From assembly GCA_002394635.1 (NCBI GenBank), contig DGUK01000068.1:1-64000 (forward strand): DNA of 64,000 bases. The letters run 5' to 3'. A program made the translations under genes and the position numbers. This document shows, one piece after another, positions 25,348 through 33,664 of the stretch; the first letter of the stretch is position 1, and every line of letters begins with the position of its first letter. The stretch is from Faecalitalea sp. UBA4312. GTDB taxonomy: Bacteria; Bacillota_I; Bacilli_A; Erysipelotrichales; Erysipelotrichaceae. Under the pieces are notes generated by a model, which was given only the letters and a program-made list of their open reading frames with translations, searched no databases and was not told where the DNA came from.

Positions 25348-26098
25348 CGCGCCATGCCCTCCTGGCTTTGGCAATGCTTTCGACAACGTTAATATTGGTA
25401 ACGCTGATGAATTCATCCTCCACCTGATATAAAATGTAGGCATTGATTTCTGACTGTTCCAATCCCAGGATACCTTTCCAGAAAGCCTGTACTTCATCAT
25501 AATACTCTTTATACAATAATTCATTTTCCGGATCTAGTTCTTCGTAAATACCCGTGTCGCATCGATAGACCTGATAAGAATTCGAAATCGCATAACGCAG
25601 ATAGAATGAATCCTGCTGTTTTTGTTCTTCGCTCATCTCCAAAAAACAAAGCTTGTCCTGGATATAATCCTGATAGGAATACGACATCACGATCGCTTGA
25701 CTATATTTGTAATTCTGGGTTCCTATCAAATTGTGTTCCGTCATGTAATCTTCCAGCTTACGGAAATCTCGTCGATCATAAAGCTTTTCCATATAAGCCT
25801 GTTCATCTTCCAGAATTCCCGGGGCCATATTTTCCCGGCTTCGCCAAAAATAGGAACCGGCACTGATGAATGCAACCACTAAAGAAAGAACAACCGTAAC
25901 CAGAAGGATCCGGTTTAATACACGGTTGATCACAAACGGATTGACCTGCCTGGTGGCTTTATTCAATTTCTTCTGATACTCCAGCTCTGCCTGGGAACGC
26001 TGTACCATCCAGATCCTTCCAAGGCGGTTTTCTGCATTGCAGTTAGGACATACCATTTGAATGAATCGATATTGTGCTCCGCAGTTTTTACACTTCAT
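25340..26098 (-). CDS. Zinc-ribbon membrane protein (second gene)
   Basis: The 252-residue protein begins with a treble-clef/zinc-ribbon CKNCGAQYRFIQMVCPNCNAENR (CxxC twice; shown as its two motifs CKNC and CPNC). A basic linker, one membrane helix around residues 75-95 (LLVTVVLSLVVAFISAGSYF) and a helical domain of about 155 residues rich in Tyr, Glu and Asp follow. The zinc ribbon should face the cytoplasm. I do not recognise a named family. AAAGGAG precedes the ATG at 26098. It overlaps both its upstream and downstream neighbours, so the three genes are one translation unit. Confidence 0.8.
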   Translation of the reverse strand: MKCKNCGAQYRFIQMVCPNCNAENRLGRIWMVQRSQAELEYQKKLNKATRQVNPFVINRVLNRILLVTVVLSLVVAFISAGSYFWRSRENMAPGILEDEQAYMEKLYDRRDFRKLEDYMTEHNLIGTQNYKYSQAIVMSYSYQDYIQDKLCFLEMSEEQKQQDSFYLRYAISNSYQVYRCDTGIYEELDPENELLYKEYYDEVQAFWKGILGLEQSEINAYILYQVEDEFISVTNINVVESIAKARRAWRDE

Positions 26099-26330
26099 AT
26101 GCACTCTCCTTTCCGGTCCATCGCTCGAATGCTGCTAGTTCTAAAAACAGATAGAGCGTTTTCAAAAATTCCTTTCTCCGTTCCCGGCGGTCGCGAATCG
26201 CATCCAAACAGGCATAATGCTCATGAAGGACCGTATTTATATTCTCTGTCCCACAAAATGGATAATTTTTATCCATTTTTTCATATTCAACCCCATAATC
26301 AAGGCAAATAATCTTTGTTTTTACATTCAT
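26088..26330 (-). CDS. Short zinc-ribbon-like protein (first gene)
   Basis: The 80-residue protein has a degenerate version of the next gene's ribbon (CLDYGVEYEKMDKNYPFCG instead of CxxC...CxxC) and then a helical part (LDAIRDRRERRKEFLKTLYLFLELAAFERW). It lacks a membrane segment. It overlaps the start of the second gene by 11 nt. It may be a regulatory or scaffolding relative of its neighbours or a decaying duplicate. Only two of the four expected cysteines remain, so metal binding is doubtful. Confidence 0.65.
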   Translation of the reverse strand: MNVKTKIICLDYGVEYEKMDKNYPFCGTENINTVLHEHYACLDAIRDRRERRKEFLKTLYLFLELAAFERWTGKESAYEV

Positions 26331-26386
26331 ATGTCCATCCTATCATATTTTTGCGCAGCTTTGATGAATAATGTGGTAAACTTCAT

Positions 26387-26408
26387 AAAAAAGACGGGAA
26401 TTCACGTC
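26387..26408 (-). terminator. Weak terminator of the BAAT-like gene
   Basis: A minus-strand GACG/CGTC stem with an 8-nt loop is followed by six U. The short stem lowers confidence. Confidence 0.45.
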
Positions 26409-27327
26409 ATTTCCATGTCTGTATAATCTCTGTAAGATTCTTGTCGATATCCTTTCGCGCCTGTTTACATTGTTTCGGCCAAGCACGGCCGGCTGCAAAA
26501 AGCTTTACGATCTGATTGCCAAAAATCGGCAACATCCTGTCCAGCATACTTTGTGGAAAAGCAAAATGGGTCACATGCGCATAGAGCAAAGAAGTAATCG
26601 TACATGTATGTGCATGATCTTCCAGACGTCGCTCCATCCGTTTTATATATCGGCATGTATCCCAGAGAACATCGTCATACCCGCCAATAAAAACAATGTG
26701 TCCCCGGATCTTTTCCACCTTTATTTTCTGTGATTCCTGCAATGGATGACGTCGTTCGGATTCATCAAAGAGCTTACGGCTGGCCACCATATCTTTTCCT
26801 TCTTTGCTTTCTTTGCGGATCATCTTCCAATAAGTAGGATGTCGATAGGCATACGGCAAATAAGGTAAAGGCTGTCCTTTCCAGGAAACCGTAGATTCCC
26901 CTTGGCCCGGACGCTCCCGCATCCCATCTTTACCATCCCGATAGAAACCTTCCATAATAAAATCACACGGGGATATAGCGATGGTCAGCGTTATCTCCGG
27001 ATAATATGAAGCAACACACAATGCCAGCATTGCGGTTGTCGAAGCGCCGGCAATACCAAATTTTTGATTTCCCTTTTCCCTTAATCGATCCAATGCTTTT
27101 CCAAACCGCTCTAACGGATAGTTATGATGCCCATAATCCTTTTTAGCCGGTGCCATTGTCAAGGCATTGCACCCGAATGAATGGATCCATTTCACACCGG
27201 AAACCGCCATCCTGTCATCAATAGAATCTCCCAGCATTAAGATCATTACGGTGGAAGTCGCTTCTTTATTCGGATAATACGCGCCGTAAAATCCATCGTG
27301 AACCACATCAAAAGTTTCCTTTTTCAT
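26407..27327 (-). CDS. Alpha/beta hydrolase, BAAT/acyl-CoA thioesterase C-terminal type
   Basis: The 306-residue protein resembles the C-terminal catalytic domain of bile acid-CoA:amino acid N-acyltransferases and acyl-CoA thioesterases. The nucleophile elbow is FGIAGASTTAMLAL (G-x-S with a second small residue rather than classic GxSxG). The acid may be Asp in FIGGYDDVLWDT and the base His in LLYAHVTHFAFP. There is no N-terminal BAAT sandwich domain and no signal peptide. The substrate is not predictable. AAGGAG sits 6 nt before the ATG at 27327. Confidence 0.75.
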   Translation of the reverse strand: MKKETFDVVHDGFYGAYYPNKEATSTVMILMLGDSIDDRMAVSGVKWIHSFGCNALTMAPAKKDYGHHNYPLERFGKALDRLREKGNQKFGIAGASTTAMLALCVASYYPEITLTIAISPCDFIMEGFYRDGKDGMRERPGQGESTVSWKGQPLPYLPYAYRHPTYWKMIRKESKEGKDMVASRKLFDESERRHPLQESQKIKVEKIRGHIVFIGGYDDVLWDTCRYIKRMERRLEDHAHTCTITSLLYAHVTHFAFPQSMLDRMLPIFGNQIVKLFAAGRAWPKQCKQARKDIDKNLTEIIQTWK

Positions 27328-27389
27328 ATGCATCTCCTTAGTTAGTTATAATTAATTATACCATGCATCTCATTTATTTAACAGACATT

Positions 27390-27428
27390 AAAAAAGCTGA
27401 TGTATCTATAAAAATAGATCCCATCAGC
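27390..27428 (-). terminator. Terminator of the exonuclease gene
   Basis: The minus-strand stem GCTGATG/CATCAGC with an inner ATCTAT/ATAGAT stem is followed by six U. Confidence 0.85.
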
Positions 27429-27440
27429 CTGTTTCTGCTC

Positions 27441-28043
27441 CTATCGAAGATTTATACTTCCGTTTTTCTTTACATACGCACGATATTTCATTGTCTTATC
27501 CATGGAATAGACCGTGATATCCTTTTCATCAATGCGTCCATTGGATGCCCAGTAATCGAAGATCCCCTTGCAGCCAATCGTATCATCCATGGCATGATGA
27601 TGGTGTTCAAGCGGAATTTGCAGATAGGTACAGACATCATTGAGACGATAATAATCTAGATTCACATGTTTCCGACTTAAATGAACTGTGCAGATGGACA
27701 ACATCGGCGGCACATCCAGCCCATAACGCAATAAGCATTTTTTAATGACATTCATATCAAAGGCAGCATTGTGAGCAACCAGAATGCCTTGCGTAAACCA
27801 TGGTTCGATCTCCTGCCATATCTGCGGAAAGGTCGGCGCATCCATCACCTGGACAGGCCGGATCCCATGGATCCGGATATTCATAGCCCAGAATGGCGCT
27901 TCCGGATCCACCAAGTAATACCTGCGATCCACCTCTATTCCGTTTACACAGGAAATCAGACCAATGGAACAGATGCTGTCCCCTTTTCCATTGGGTGTTT
28001 CCACATCAAAAAATGTAATCCTTTGACTTTTTAGAGTATTCAT
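27441..28043 (-). CDS. DnaQ-like DEDDh 3'-5' exonuclease
   Basis: The 200-residue protein has all three Exo motifs: ITFFDVETPN (Exo I, DxE), LVAHNAAFDMNV (Exo II) and HHHAMDDTIG (Exo III, His and Asp), so it should be an active two-metal exonuclease acting on DNA or RNA ends. It is a stand-alone exonuclease, not fused to a BRCT or helicase domain. The ATG is preceded only by TAGAGAT, a weak ribosome site, and a TAAAAT box ends 6 nt before it, so it may be leaderless. Confidence 0.88.
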   Translation of the reverse strand: MNTLKSQRITFFDVETPNGKGDSICSIGLISCVNGIEVDRRYYLVDPEAPFWAMNIRIHGIRPVQVMDAPTFPQIWQEIEPWFTQGILVAHNAAFDMNVIKKCLLRYGLDVPPMLSICTVHLSRKHVNLDYYRLNDVCTYLQIPLEHHHHAMDDTIGCKGIFDYWASNGRIDEKDITVYSMDKTMKYRAYVKKNGSINLR

Positions 28044-28081
28044 ATCTCTATTTTATGCCATCTGCTCTTTTCTATCCACTC

Positions 28082-28252
28082 TTAACGGATCAATAACCAT
28101 ACAAGCAACACGTCCAGCAATATCTGAACATACATAAATAAACGAAATGATCTGGATTGTTCAAACTGGCTGGCTATCATCATCGTTATATGATATAATG
28201 CCGGATTTTCTTTTTTATTCAGTTCAAACTCTTCCTTTTTATATTGTTTCAT
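28082..28252 (-). CDS. Small C-terminally anchored membrane protein
   Basis: The 56-residue protein has a charged N-terminal half (QYKKEEFELNKKENPALYH) and one C-terminal hydrophobic helix (LFMYVQILLDVLLVWLLIR), the layout of a tail-anchored small protein. The ATG at 28252 follows GGTGGG. Function unknown. It is in the same direction as its neighbours but probably a separate unit. Confidence 0.55.
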   Translation of the reverse strand: MKQYKKEEFELNKKENPALYHITMMIASQFEQSRSFRLFMYVQILLDVLLVWLLIR

Positions 28253-28318
28253 AGCCCCACCCACCATTCCTTATGCTTGATTAATACCACGTAATCTGAC
28301 AATCCTGATGTCAGTTAT

Positions 28319-29446
28319 TTAAGAATGTGAGGAAAACCATTGCAGCGCATAAGATAACCAGGCCTGGTTTCCCACCGATGCCGGCTGGTAATCAAGAATA
28401 TGATTGGCAAACGGAACGGCCAGGATCTGATTGTCTATGTTATGGTCTTGCAGCTGTTGACATAATATATAGGATGGTTCCGGTGGTACAAGTGTATCCG
28501 CCTGGCCTAAAAAGATTGCGGTTGGCGGACAGCTTTCATTGACATACCGATAGACCGTGAGTGCTTCATACGCATCTTTTTTCTGCTCCGGTGTACCTCC
28601 GGTATACGCAATGATCGATCCTTTTGCCAGATCTGACATATAAAAAGCTTCATTATTATAAAAAGAAACAGGATCAACGATCGGATAGTCTACACAGACA
28701 GCTCTTACATCCGGTCTTCTTGTATCAGCATTCATCCGATATGCTGTAATCAATGCCAGATTGCCTCCGGCACTATCTCCGGTAAGATACAAACGTTTTA
28801 TACTTGCCCGATAATCTTTGGCATGTGCCTGGATCCAGTCCATGGCCATATCCATTTGTGATTGGGTCTGCTTCCAAAGATGCTGCTCCTTACCGGATAA
28901 TTCATAATCCATACAAAACACAACGTATCCGTTTTTCGCGAAGACACGGGCATCATATTCCCGGTTGGTTCTCGATCCGCTGACCCAGCCTCCTCCATGC
29001 ATATAGACGATGATTGGTTTTTCTTTTGATCCGGCTGGTACATAATACACATCTATGCTCTGCCCGTCTGCATATATTTGTGTGTCTACAACCACTTCAT
29101 GGGTCGGTAACGGCTTGTTCGTCGAAAAAAAATCGATGGTAATATTTTCTTTTTGCAGGTGATGGAGCGTGGAACCTAGAACAAAAAGATGAATGACCAA
29201 TGTCACAATCGATATCACAGATAAAAACAGATACAACTTCTTTTTTTTGAAAAGCATCCAAACAATCCAGAAAACCGTCGATCCAAAACAGATAGGGATG
29301 ATATACTGTATCCGGCTTTGAAACAGAAACGTGGAGATCGTCCCCAGAACCGGTATTTTCCAGCATACCAGACCAACTGATAAAATCAGAAAAAGTACTG
29401 CTGTCAGAATACAGAAAGCAACCAACAAAGCTTTCAGCTGCTTCAT
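28319..29446 (-). CDS. Membrane-anchored alpha/beta hydrolase (esterase/lipase HGGGW type)
   Basis: The 375-residue protein has four N-terminal hydrophobic segments (to about residue 95) and a catalytic domain with the oxyanion motif YMHGGGWVSGS, nucleophile Ser in TGDSAGGNLALI, an Asp in FLGQADTLVPP and His in PFANHILDY. This is the hormone-sensitive-lipase/BD-FAE esterase type, expected on the outer face of the membrane. It may deacetylate host or diet glycans, by inference. Its start overlaps a 54-codon gene by 4 nt (ATGA). Confidence 0.88.
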   Translation of the reverse strand: MKQLKALLVAFCILTAVLFLILSVGLVCWKIPVLGTISTFLFQSRIQYIIPICFGSTVFWIVWMLFKKKKLYLFLSVISIVTLVIHLFVLGSTLHHLQKENITIDFFSTNKPLPTHEVVVDTQIYADGQSIDVYYVPAGSKEKPIIVYMHGGGWVSGSRTNREYDARVFAKNGYVVFCMDYELSGKEQHLWKQTQSQMDMAMDWIQAHAKDYRASIKRLYLTGDSAGGNLALITAYRMNADTRRPDVRAVCVDYPIVDPVSFYNNEAFYMSDLAKGSIIAYTGGTPEQKKDAYEALTVYRYVNESCPPTAIFLGQADTLVPPEPSYILCQQLQDHNIDNQILAVPFANHILDYQPASVGNQAWLSYALQWFSSHS

Positions 29447-29607
29447 AGATTTTTCATCACCTTCAACACTTCCTTTTCATCTACCTGACAAGCCTGAGCA
29501 ATCTGCATAATCTCCCAATCCGGATGCCTTTGTATAGTCTGTTTGATCTTAGAATAGTCTTTCAAATAATCATCAAGGCGTTGCCGCGCCTGGTAACAAG
29601 TAATCAT
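29443..29607 (-). CDS. Small 54-residue protein coupled to the esterase
   Basis: The frame ATG at 29607 to TGA at 29443 encodes MITCYQARQRLDDYLKDYSK and continues to a Lys/Val-rich end (VDEKEVLKVMKNL). It is preceded by a near-perfect AAAAAGGAGG site 6 nt from the ATG. Its stop overlaps the esterase start by ATGA. The helical, Gln- and Asp-rich content and a possible small HTH (WEIMQIAQACQVDEKEVLKVM) make a DNA-binding or adaptor role conceivable. No family recognised. Confidence 0.7.
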   Translation of the reverse strand: MITCYQARQRLDDYLKDYSKIKQTIQRHPDWEIMQIAQACQVDEKEVLKVMKNL

Positions 29608-29674
29608 GATATCCTCCTTTTTATCATAGTATCATATCTTGAATGAAAGAATACGACATACGAAGATTAAGATG

Positions 29675-29690
29675 TTGAAAACTTTTTCAA
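29675..29690. promoter_or_regulatory. Inverted repeat upstream of the liv operon
   Basis: TTGAAAA-CT-TTTTCAA has 7-bp arms and a 2-nt centre. It lies about 47 bp upstream of a TATAAT (29737-29742), with a TTGAAA at 29711-29716. It may be an operator for an amino-acid-responsive regulator. Confidence 0.4.
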
Positions 29691-29785
29691 AGGAAAATGA
29701 AAGATTTTCGTTGAAAAAAAGCTTGGTATTATGTAGTATAATGTTAATATTAAATTTCTTAATATGTAGGAGGAGAATTACTATT

Positions 29786-30973
29786 ATGAGCAAGAAATTT
29801 TTGAAAGTTTTATTAAGTTCTGCTATGACAGTGAGTATGTTAGCTGCTTGTGGATCTGGCGGAGGTGCCGGTGGATCCGGTTCTGAATTAGCTGAAGGTG
29901 ATACCGTTAAGATTGGAGGAAACTTCGAATTGAGCGGTGACGTTGCCAGCTATGGTACAGCAGAATCCAACGCTGTTGAATTAGCTATTAAAATGTACAA
30001 TGAAAGTGAAGATGCGAAGTACAAATTGGAATATGTATCCGTTGACAACAAAGGTGATGCTGCGGAAAGTACAACAGCGGCTACCAAGTTGATTGAAGAA
30101 GATCAGGTTGCCTTCATCGTCGGACCGGCAACAAGTGGTGCTTCTATCGCTACATATCAAGTTGCCAGTGACAGTAGCGTTCCGGTTATTTCCCCATCAG
30201 CTACACAGATCAACGCAACAATGAACGGAGATGAAGTATATCCAAGTGCATTCCGTATCTGCTTTGAAGATTCTTACCAGGGTGCAGCCATGGCACAGTA
30301 TGCAGCCAAGGATATGGGAAAGAAAAAGGCGGCTGTTCTTGCTGAAACAAGTGATTATGGTCAGGGACTGGCAAATCAGTTCATCGAAACATTTGAAGCG
30401 AACGGTGGCGAAGTCATCAACTCTTTAAAAGACGGAAGCTACAATGCCGGAGATACAGATTTCAACGCGATCCTGACTAAATTATCCGAAAAGGATTTTG
30501 ACGTATTATATGTAGCCGGATACTATGGTGAAGCTGGTTTGATCATCAAACAGGCTCGTGAAATGGGAATCGATGCTACGATCGTTGGGGCTGACGGATT
30601 TGACTCGACTGTATTGGCTCAGTTGGCCGGCAAGGAAAATCTGAATGATGTATTCTTCACTACGGCTATCGCATCCGGCGCTCCGACAGAAGCACAGGAA
30701 GAATTCAAAAAAGCCTATATTGAAGAATATGGTGAAGATGCTCTGAACATGTTCTCTTATTTAGCTTATGACTCTGTTATGTTAGGTATCCAGGCTCTGG
30801 AAGAAGCCGGTGCAACCGGACCTGCTTTACAGGAAGCATTGGAGAAAGCTGAATTTGACGGATTGACAGGAAGCTTTACATTTGATGAAACGCATACACC
30901 TGTTAAATCTGTATTGGTTATCGATGCTGCTACAAACGGTGCAGAAACAAATGCAGAAGTAACCGTTAAGTAA
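29786..30973 (+). CDS. livK: Branched-chain amino acid ABC transporter substrate-binding lipoprotein
   Basis: The 395-residue protein has a lipoprotein signal (VSMLAACGSGG), a Gly/Ser linker and a type I periplasmic-binding fold. Characteristic segments are VKIGGNFELSGDVASYGTAESNAVELAIK, FIVGPATSGAS, VISPSATQ and VAGYYGEAGLIIKQAREMG. It binds Leu/Ile/Val or a related ligand outside the cell and delivers it to LivHMGF. The start at 29786 follows AGGAGGAG, and the longer upstream frame is not used. A terminator between it and livH probably makes it more abundant than the rest of the transporter. Confidence 0.93.
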   Translation: MSKKFLKVLLSSAMTVSMLAACGSGGGAGGSGSELAEGDTVKIGGNFELSGDVASYGTAESNAVELAIKMYNESEDAKYKLEYVSVDNKGDAAESTTAATKLIEEDQVAFIVGPATSGASIATYQVASDSSVPVISPSATQINATMNGDEVYPSAFRICFEDSYQGAAMAQYAAKDMGKKKAAVLAETSDYGQGLANQFIETFEANGGEVINSLKDGSYNAGDTDFNAILTKLSEKDFDVLYVAGYYGEAGLIIKQAREMGIDATIVGADGFDSTVLAQLAGKENLNDVFFTTAIASGAPTEAQEEFKKAYIEEYGEDALNMFSYLAYDSVMLGIQALEEAGATGPALQEALEKAEFDGLTGSFTFDETHTPVKSVLVIDAATNGAETNAEVTVK

Positions 30974-30997
30974 ACAAATACGTACAACGTAGAGAAA

Positions 30998-31024
30998 AAG
31001 CTAAGGATTCTCCTTGGCTTTTTT
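30998..31024 (+). terminator. Intra-operon (attenuating) terminator between livK and livH
   Basis: AAGCTAAGG-ATTCT-CCTTGGCTT is a 9-bp stem (one G-T pair) followed by TTTT. It is probably leaky and lowers expression of the downstream genes. Confidence 0.75.
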
Positions 31025-31051
31025 CCACATTTAAGGAAGGAGAGAGATACT

Positions 31052-31930
31052 ATGACACAGTTTCTTCAACAAATAGTAAACGGGATGTCATTAGGAAGCA
31101 TATATGCCCTGATTGCGCTGGGGTATACGATGGTATACGGGATCATCAAGCTGATCAACTTTGCGCATGGGGATATTTACATGCTGGGAAGCTTTGTTGC
31201 TTATATCGTTACCACAAAGCTGGGTGTGGGATTCTTCCCTGCCATGATCGGTTCCATGGTCTTCTGTGGAATCATGGGTGTATTGATCGAGCGTGTTGCA
31301 TACAAACCATTACGTCATGCCACTCGGATCTCCGCCCTGATTACCGCCATGGGTGTCAGTTATATTTTGGAATATACAACACAGCTGGTTATGGGCTCGG
31401 AGAAAAAAACATACCCTGTTTTACTGAATAATTCAACCTTTCAGATTGGATCTGTAAAGGTCTCCACACAACAGATCTACATTCTGGTCATTACGATCGT
31501 CATGATGATCGTCTTGCAGTATATCATCCGTCATACCAAGATGGGACGTGCTATGCGTGCTGTCAGCGTGGATGAAAACGCTGCTAAGCTTATGGGAATC
31601 AATGTCGATACCGTCATTTCTTTTACATTCCTTTTAGGCTCCGCATTAGCCGGTGTTGCCGGTATCCTGGTTGGTGTGTATTATAACTCCATCAACCCTC
31701 TGATGGGTATGACCCCAGGCCTGAAGGCTTTTATTGCTGCTGTATTCGGCGGCATCGGCAGTGTGCCGGGAGCCATGATCGGCGGCTTGTTTATCGGAAT
31801 TGCCGAAACGATGGTTATTGCCTATGGCAGTTCCCTGTATAAAGATGCCATCGTGTATGTTATTTTGATTCTGATCCTGATTATCAAACCGGAGGGTTTG
31901 TTAGGTAAAAATGAAAGAGAAAAGGTGTAG
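31052..31930 (+). CDS. livH: Branched-chain amino acid ABC transporter permease LivH
   Basis: The 292-residue permease has about eight membrane helices and the LivH signature GMSLGSIYALIALGYTMVYGIIKLINFAHGDIYMLG (shown in its two parts, GSIYALIALGYTMVYG and INFAHGD). The cytoplasmic coupling loop ENAAKLMGINVDTVISFTF contacts the ATPases. It forms the membrane channel with LivM. AAGGAGAGA precedes the ATG, and the gene is followed by livM after 3 nt. Confidence 0.96.
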   Translation: MTQFLQQIVNGMSLGSIYALIALGYTMVYGIIKLINFAHGDIYMLGSFVAYIVTTKLGVGFFPAMIGSMVFCGIMGVLIERVAYKPLRHATRISALITAMGVSYILEYTTQLVMGSEKKTYPVLLNNSTFQIGSVKVSTQQIYILVITIVMMIVLQYIIRHTKMGRAMRAVSVDENAAKLMGINVDTVISFTFLLGSALAGVAGILVGVYYNSINPLMGMTPGLKAFIAAVFGGIGSVPGAMIGGLFIGIAETMVIAYGSSLYKDAIVYVILILILIIKPEGLLGKNEREKV

Positions 31931-31933
31931 AGT

Positions 31934-32887
31934 ATGAGCAAGAAAATATTATCAAAAGCCAATCTATGCTGGATGGCTCTTTCCGTAGCGGTATATATCC
32001 TTTTAAGTGTGCTGATCAATTTCCGCATTATCAGCTCCTATTACACAATTACGATCTATAACATCCTGATCAATATTATCCTGGCTGTATCCTTGAACCT
32101 GATCATCGGTATCTGTGGTCAATTCTCTCTGGGACATGCCGGATTCATGTGTATCGGTGCCTACAGTGCCGGGGTCATCACAAAGATGATGCCAAACCTT
32201 GGCGGCTTATTCCTGGGTGTTTTAGTAGGAATGGTCATCTCCACGGTCGCTGCTTTAATCGTATCGGTACCGACCCTTCGTCTTCGAGGCGATTACTTAG
32301 CGATCGCTACGCTGGGATTTGCGGAAATCATCCGTATCATCGTAATGAATATGAAGATTACCAATGGTGCGGCCGGTTTATCCGGTATTCCCAAATTGAC
32401 GACATTTACCTTGTTGTTTATATGTATGGTTATCTCCATCATCATCGTATGTAACTTTACCCGCAGTGCTCCCGGACGTGCCTGTATCTCGATCCGTGAA
32501 GATGAAATTGCCAGTGAAGCAATGGGGATCAACACGACAAAATATAAAGTCAGTGCTTTTATTATCGGTGCCTTGTTAGCTTCTTTGGCCGGTGCTTTAT
32601 TCGCATGTAATTTCTATGTCATCAAACCGACACAGTTCAACTTTAACCGTTCTATCGATATTCTCGTTATGGTGGTATTCGGCGGCATGGGCTCCATGAC
32701 TTCGTCTGTCATTGCTGCCATTGTGATTGGTTTCTTGAACATGATCTTACAGAACTTCTCAAACCTGCGTATGATTATCTATGGTGTGGCTCTTGTCAGC
32801 ATCATGATCTTTAAACCAACCGGTTTATTAGGAACGCGGGAATTATCATTTGAAAAACTGCTGAAAAGAAAGGAGAGAAAATCATGA
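31934..32887 (+). CDS. livM: Branched-chain amino acid ABC transporter permease LivM
   Basis: The 317-residue permease has eight or more helices, the family segment LNLIIGICGQFSLGHAGFMCIGAYSAG, TLRLRGDYLAIATLGFAEI and the coupling loop REDEIASEAMGINTTKYKV. It pairs with LivH. Its stop overlaps the livG start by 4 nt (ATGA). Confidence 0.96.
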   Translation: MSKKILSKANLCWMALSVAVYILLSVLINFRIISSYYTITIYNILINIILAVSLNLIIGICGQFSLGHAGFMCIGAYSAGVITKMMPNLGGLFLGVLVGMVISTVAALIVSVPTLRLRGDYLAIATLGFAEIIRIIVMNMKITNGAAGLSGIPKLTTFTLLFICMVISIIIVCNFTRSAPGRACISIREDEIASEAMGINTTKYKVSAFIIGALLASLAGALFACNFYVIKPTQFNFNRSIDILVMVVFGGMGSMTSSVIAAIVIGFLNMILQNFSNLRMIIYGVALVSIMIFKPTGLLGTRELSFEKLLKRKERKS

Positions 32888-33663
32888 GCTCCTTACTTGA
32901 AGTTAAAGGATTGACCAAAAACTTTGGAGGTCTATGTGCCGTATCCAATGTCAATATGACCATTGAAAAAGGTGAATTGATCGGATTGATCGGTCCAAAT
33001 GGTGCCGGAAAAACGACATTGTTCAACTTATTGACCGGTGTATACGAACCAAGTGAAGGTTTGATCGAGATGACCAAGGATGGAAAGAAAGTATCGATCG
33101 GCGGTCTGAAGCCTTATAAGATCACGGCCTATGGTGTGGCCCGTACATTCCAGAACATCCGATTATTTAAATCTATGACCGTTCTGGAAAATGTAAAGGT
33201 AGCCATGCATAAGAATATCCGTTATGGCATTCTGTCAGCAATTTTCCGGACCCCATCTTATTATACAGAAGAGAAATGGGTAGAGGAAAAAGCGTGTGAA
33301 CTGCTGGAAGAAGTTGGTTTATATGGAAAGCGCCATGAGATGGCCACCAACCTGCCTTATGGTGAACAACGTCGTCTGGAAATCGCCCGGGCCCTAGCTA
33401 TCCAACCGGAAATCCTCTATCTGGATGAGCCGGCTGCCGGTATGAACCCTCAGGAGACGGCTGACTTGACCCAGCTGATCTATAAGATCCGGGATAAATA
33501 CAATCTGACGATCATCCTGATCGAACACGATATGTCCCTGGTTATGTCTATCTGTGAGAGGATCTATGTATTGAACTATGGAAAGCTGATTGCCTCCGGC
33601 ACACCGGATGAAGTTAAAAACGATCCATTCGTTATCAAGGCATATCTTGGGGAGGAAATCTAA
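32884..33663 (+). CDS. livG: Branched-chain amino acid ABC transporter ATPase LivG
   Basis: The 259-residue ATPase has Walker A GPNGAGKTTLFN, the Q-loop in FQNIRLFKSMTVLENV, the LivG-type signature LPYGEQRRLEIARAL in place of LSGGQ, Walker B PEILYLDEPAAGMNP and the H-loop LIEHDMSLVM. It powers transport together with LivF. livF follows after 1 nt. Confidence 0.97.
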   Translation: MSSLLEVKGLTKNFGGLCAVSNVNMTIEKGELIGLIGPNGAGKTTLFNLLTGVYEPSEGLIEMTKDGKKVSIGGLKPYKITAYGVARTFQNIRLFKSMTVLENVKVAMHKNIRYGILSAIFRTPSYYTEEKWVEEKACELLEEVGLYGKRHEMATNLPYGEQRRLEIARALAIQPEILYLDEPAAGMNPQETADLTQLIYKIRDKYNLTIILIEHDMSLVMSICERIYVLNYGKLIASGTPDEVKNDPFVIKAYLGEEI

Positions 33664-33664
33664 T

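Noticed and set aside
28273..28318. Hairpin CTGACA-ATCCTGA-TGTCAG as a terminator
   Set aside because: It lacks a T tract on either strand, so it was left unannotated.
29700..29720. CodY box upstream of livK
   Set aside because: TTTTCGTTGAAAA resembles the CodY consensus but its centre is two bases too long; it is not claimed without binding data.
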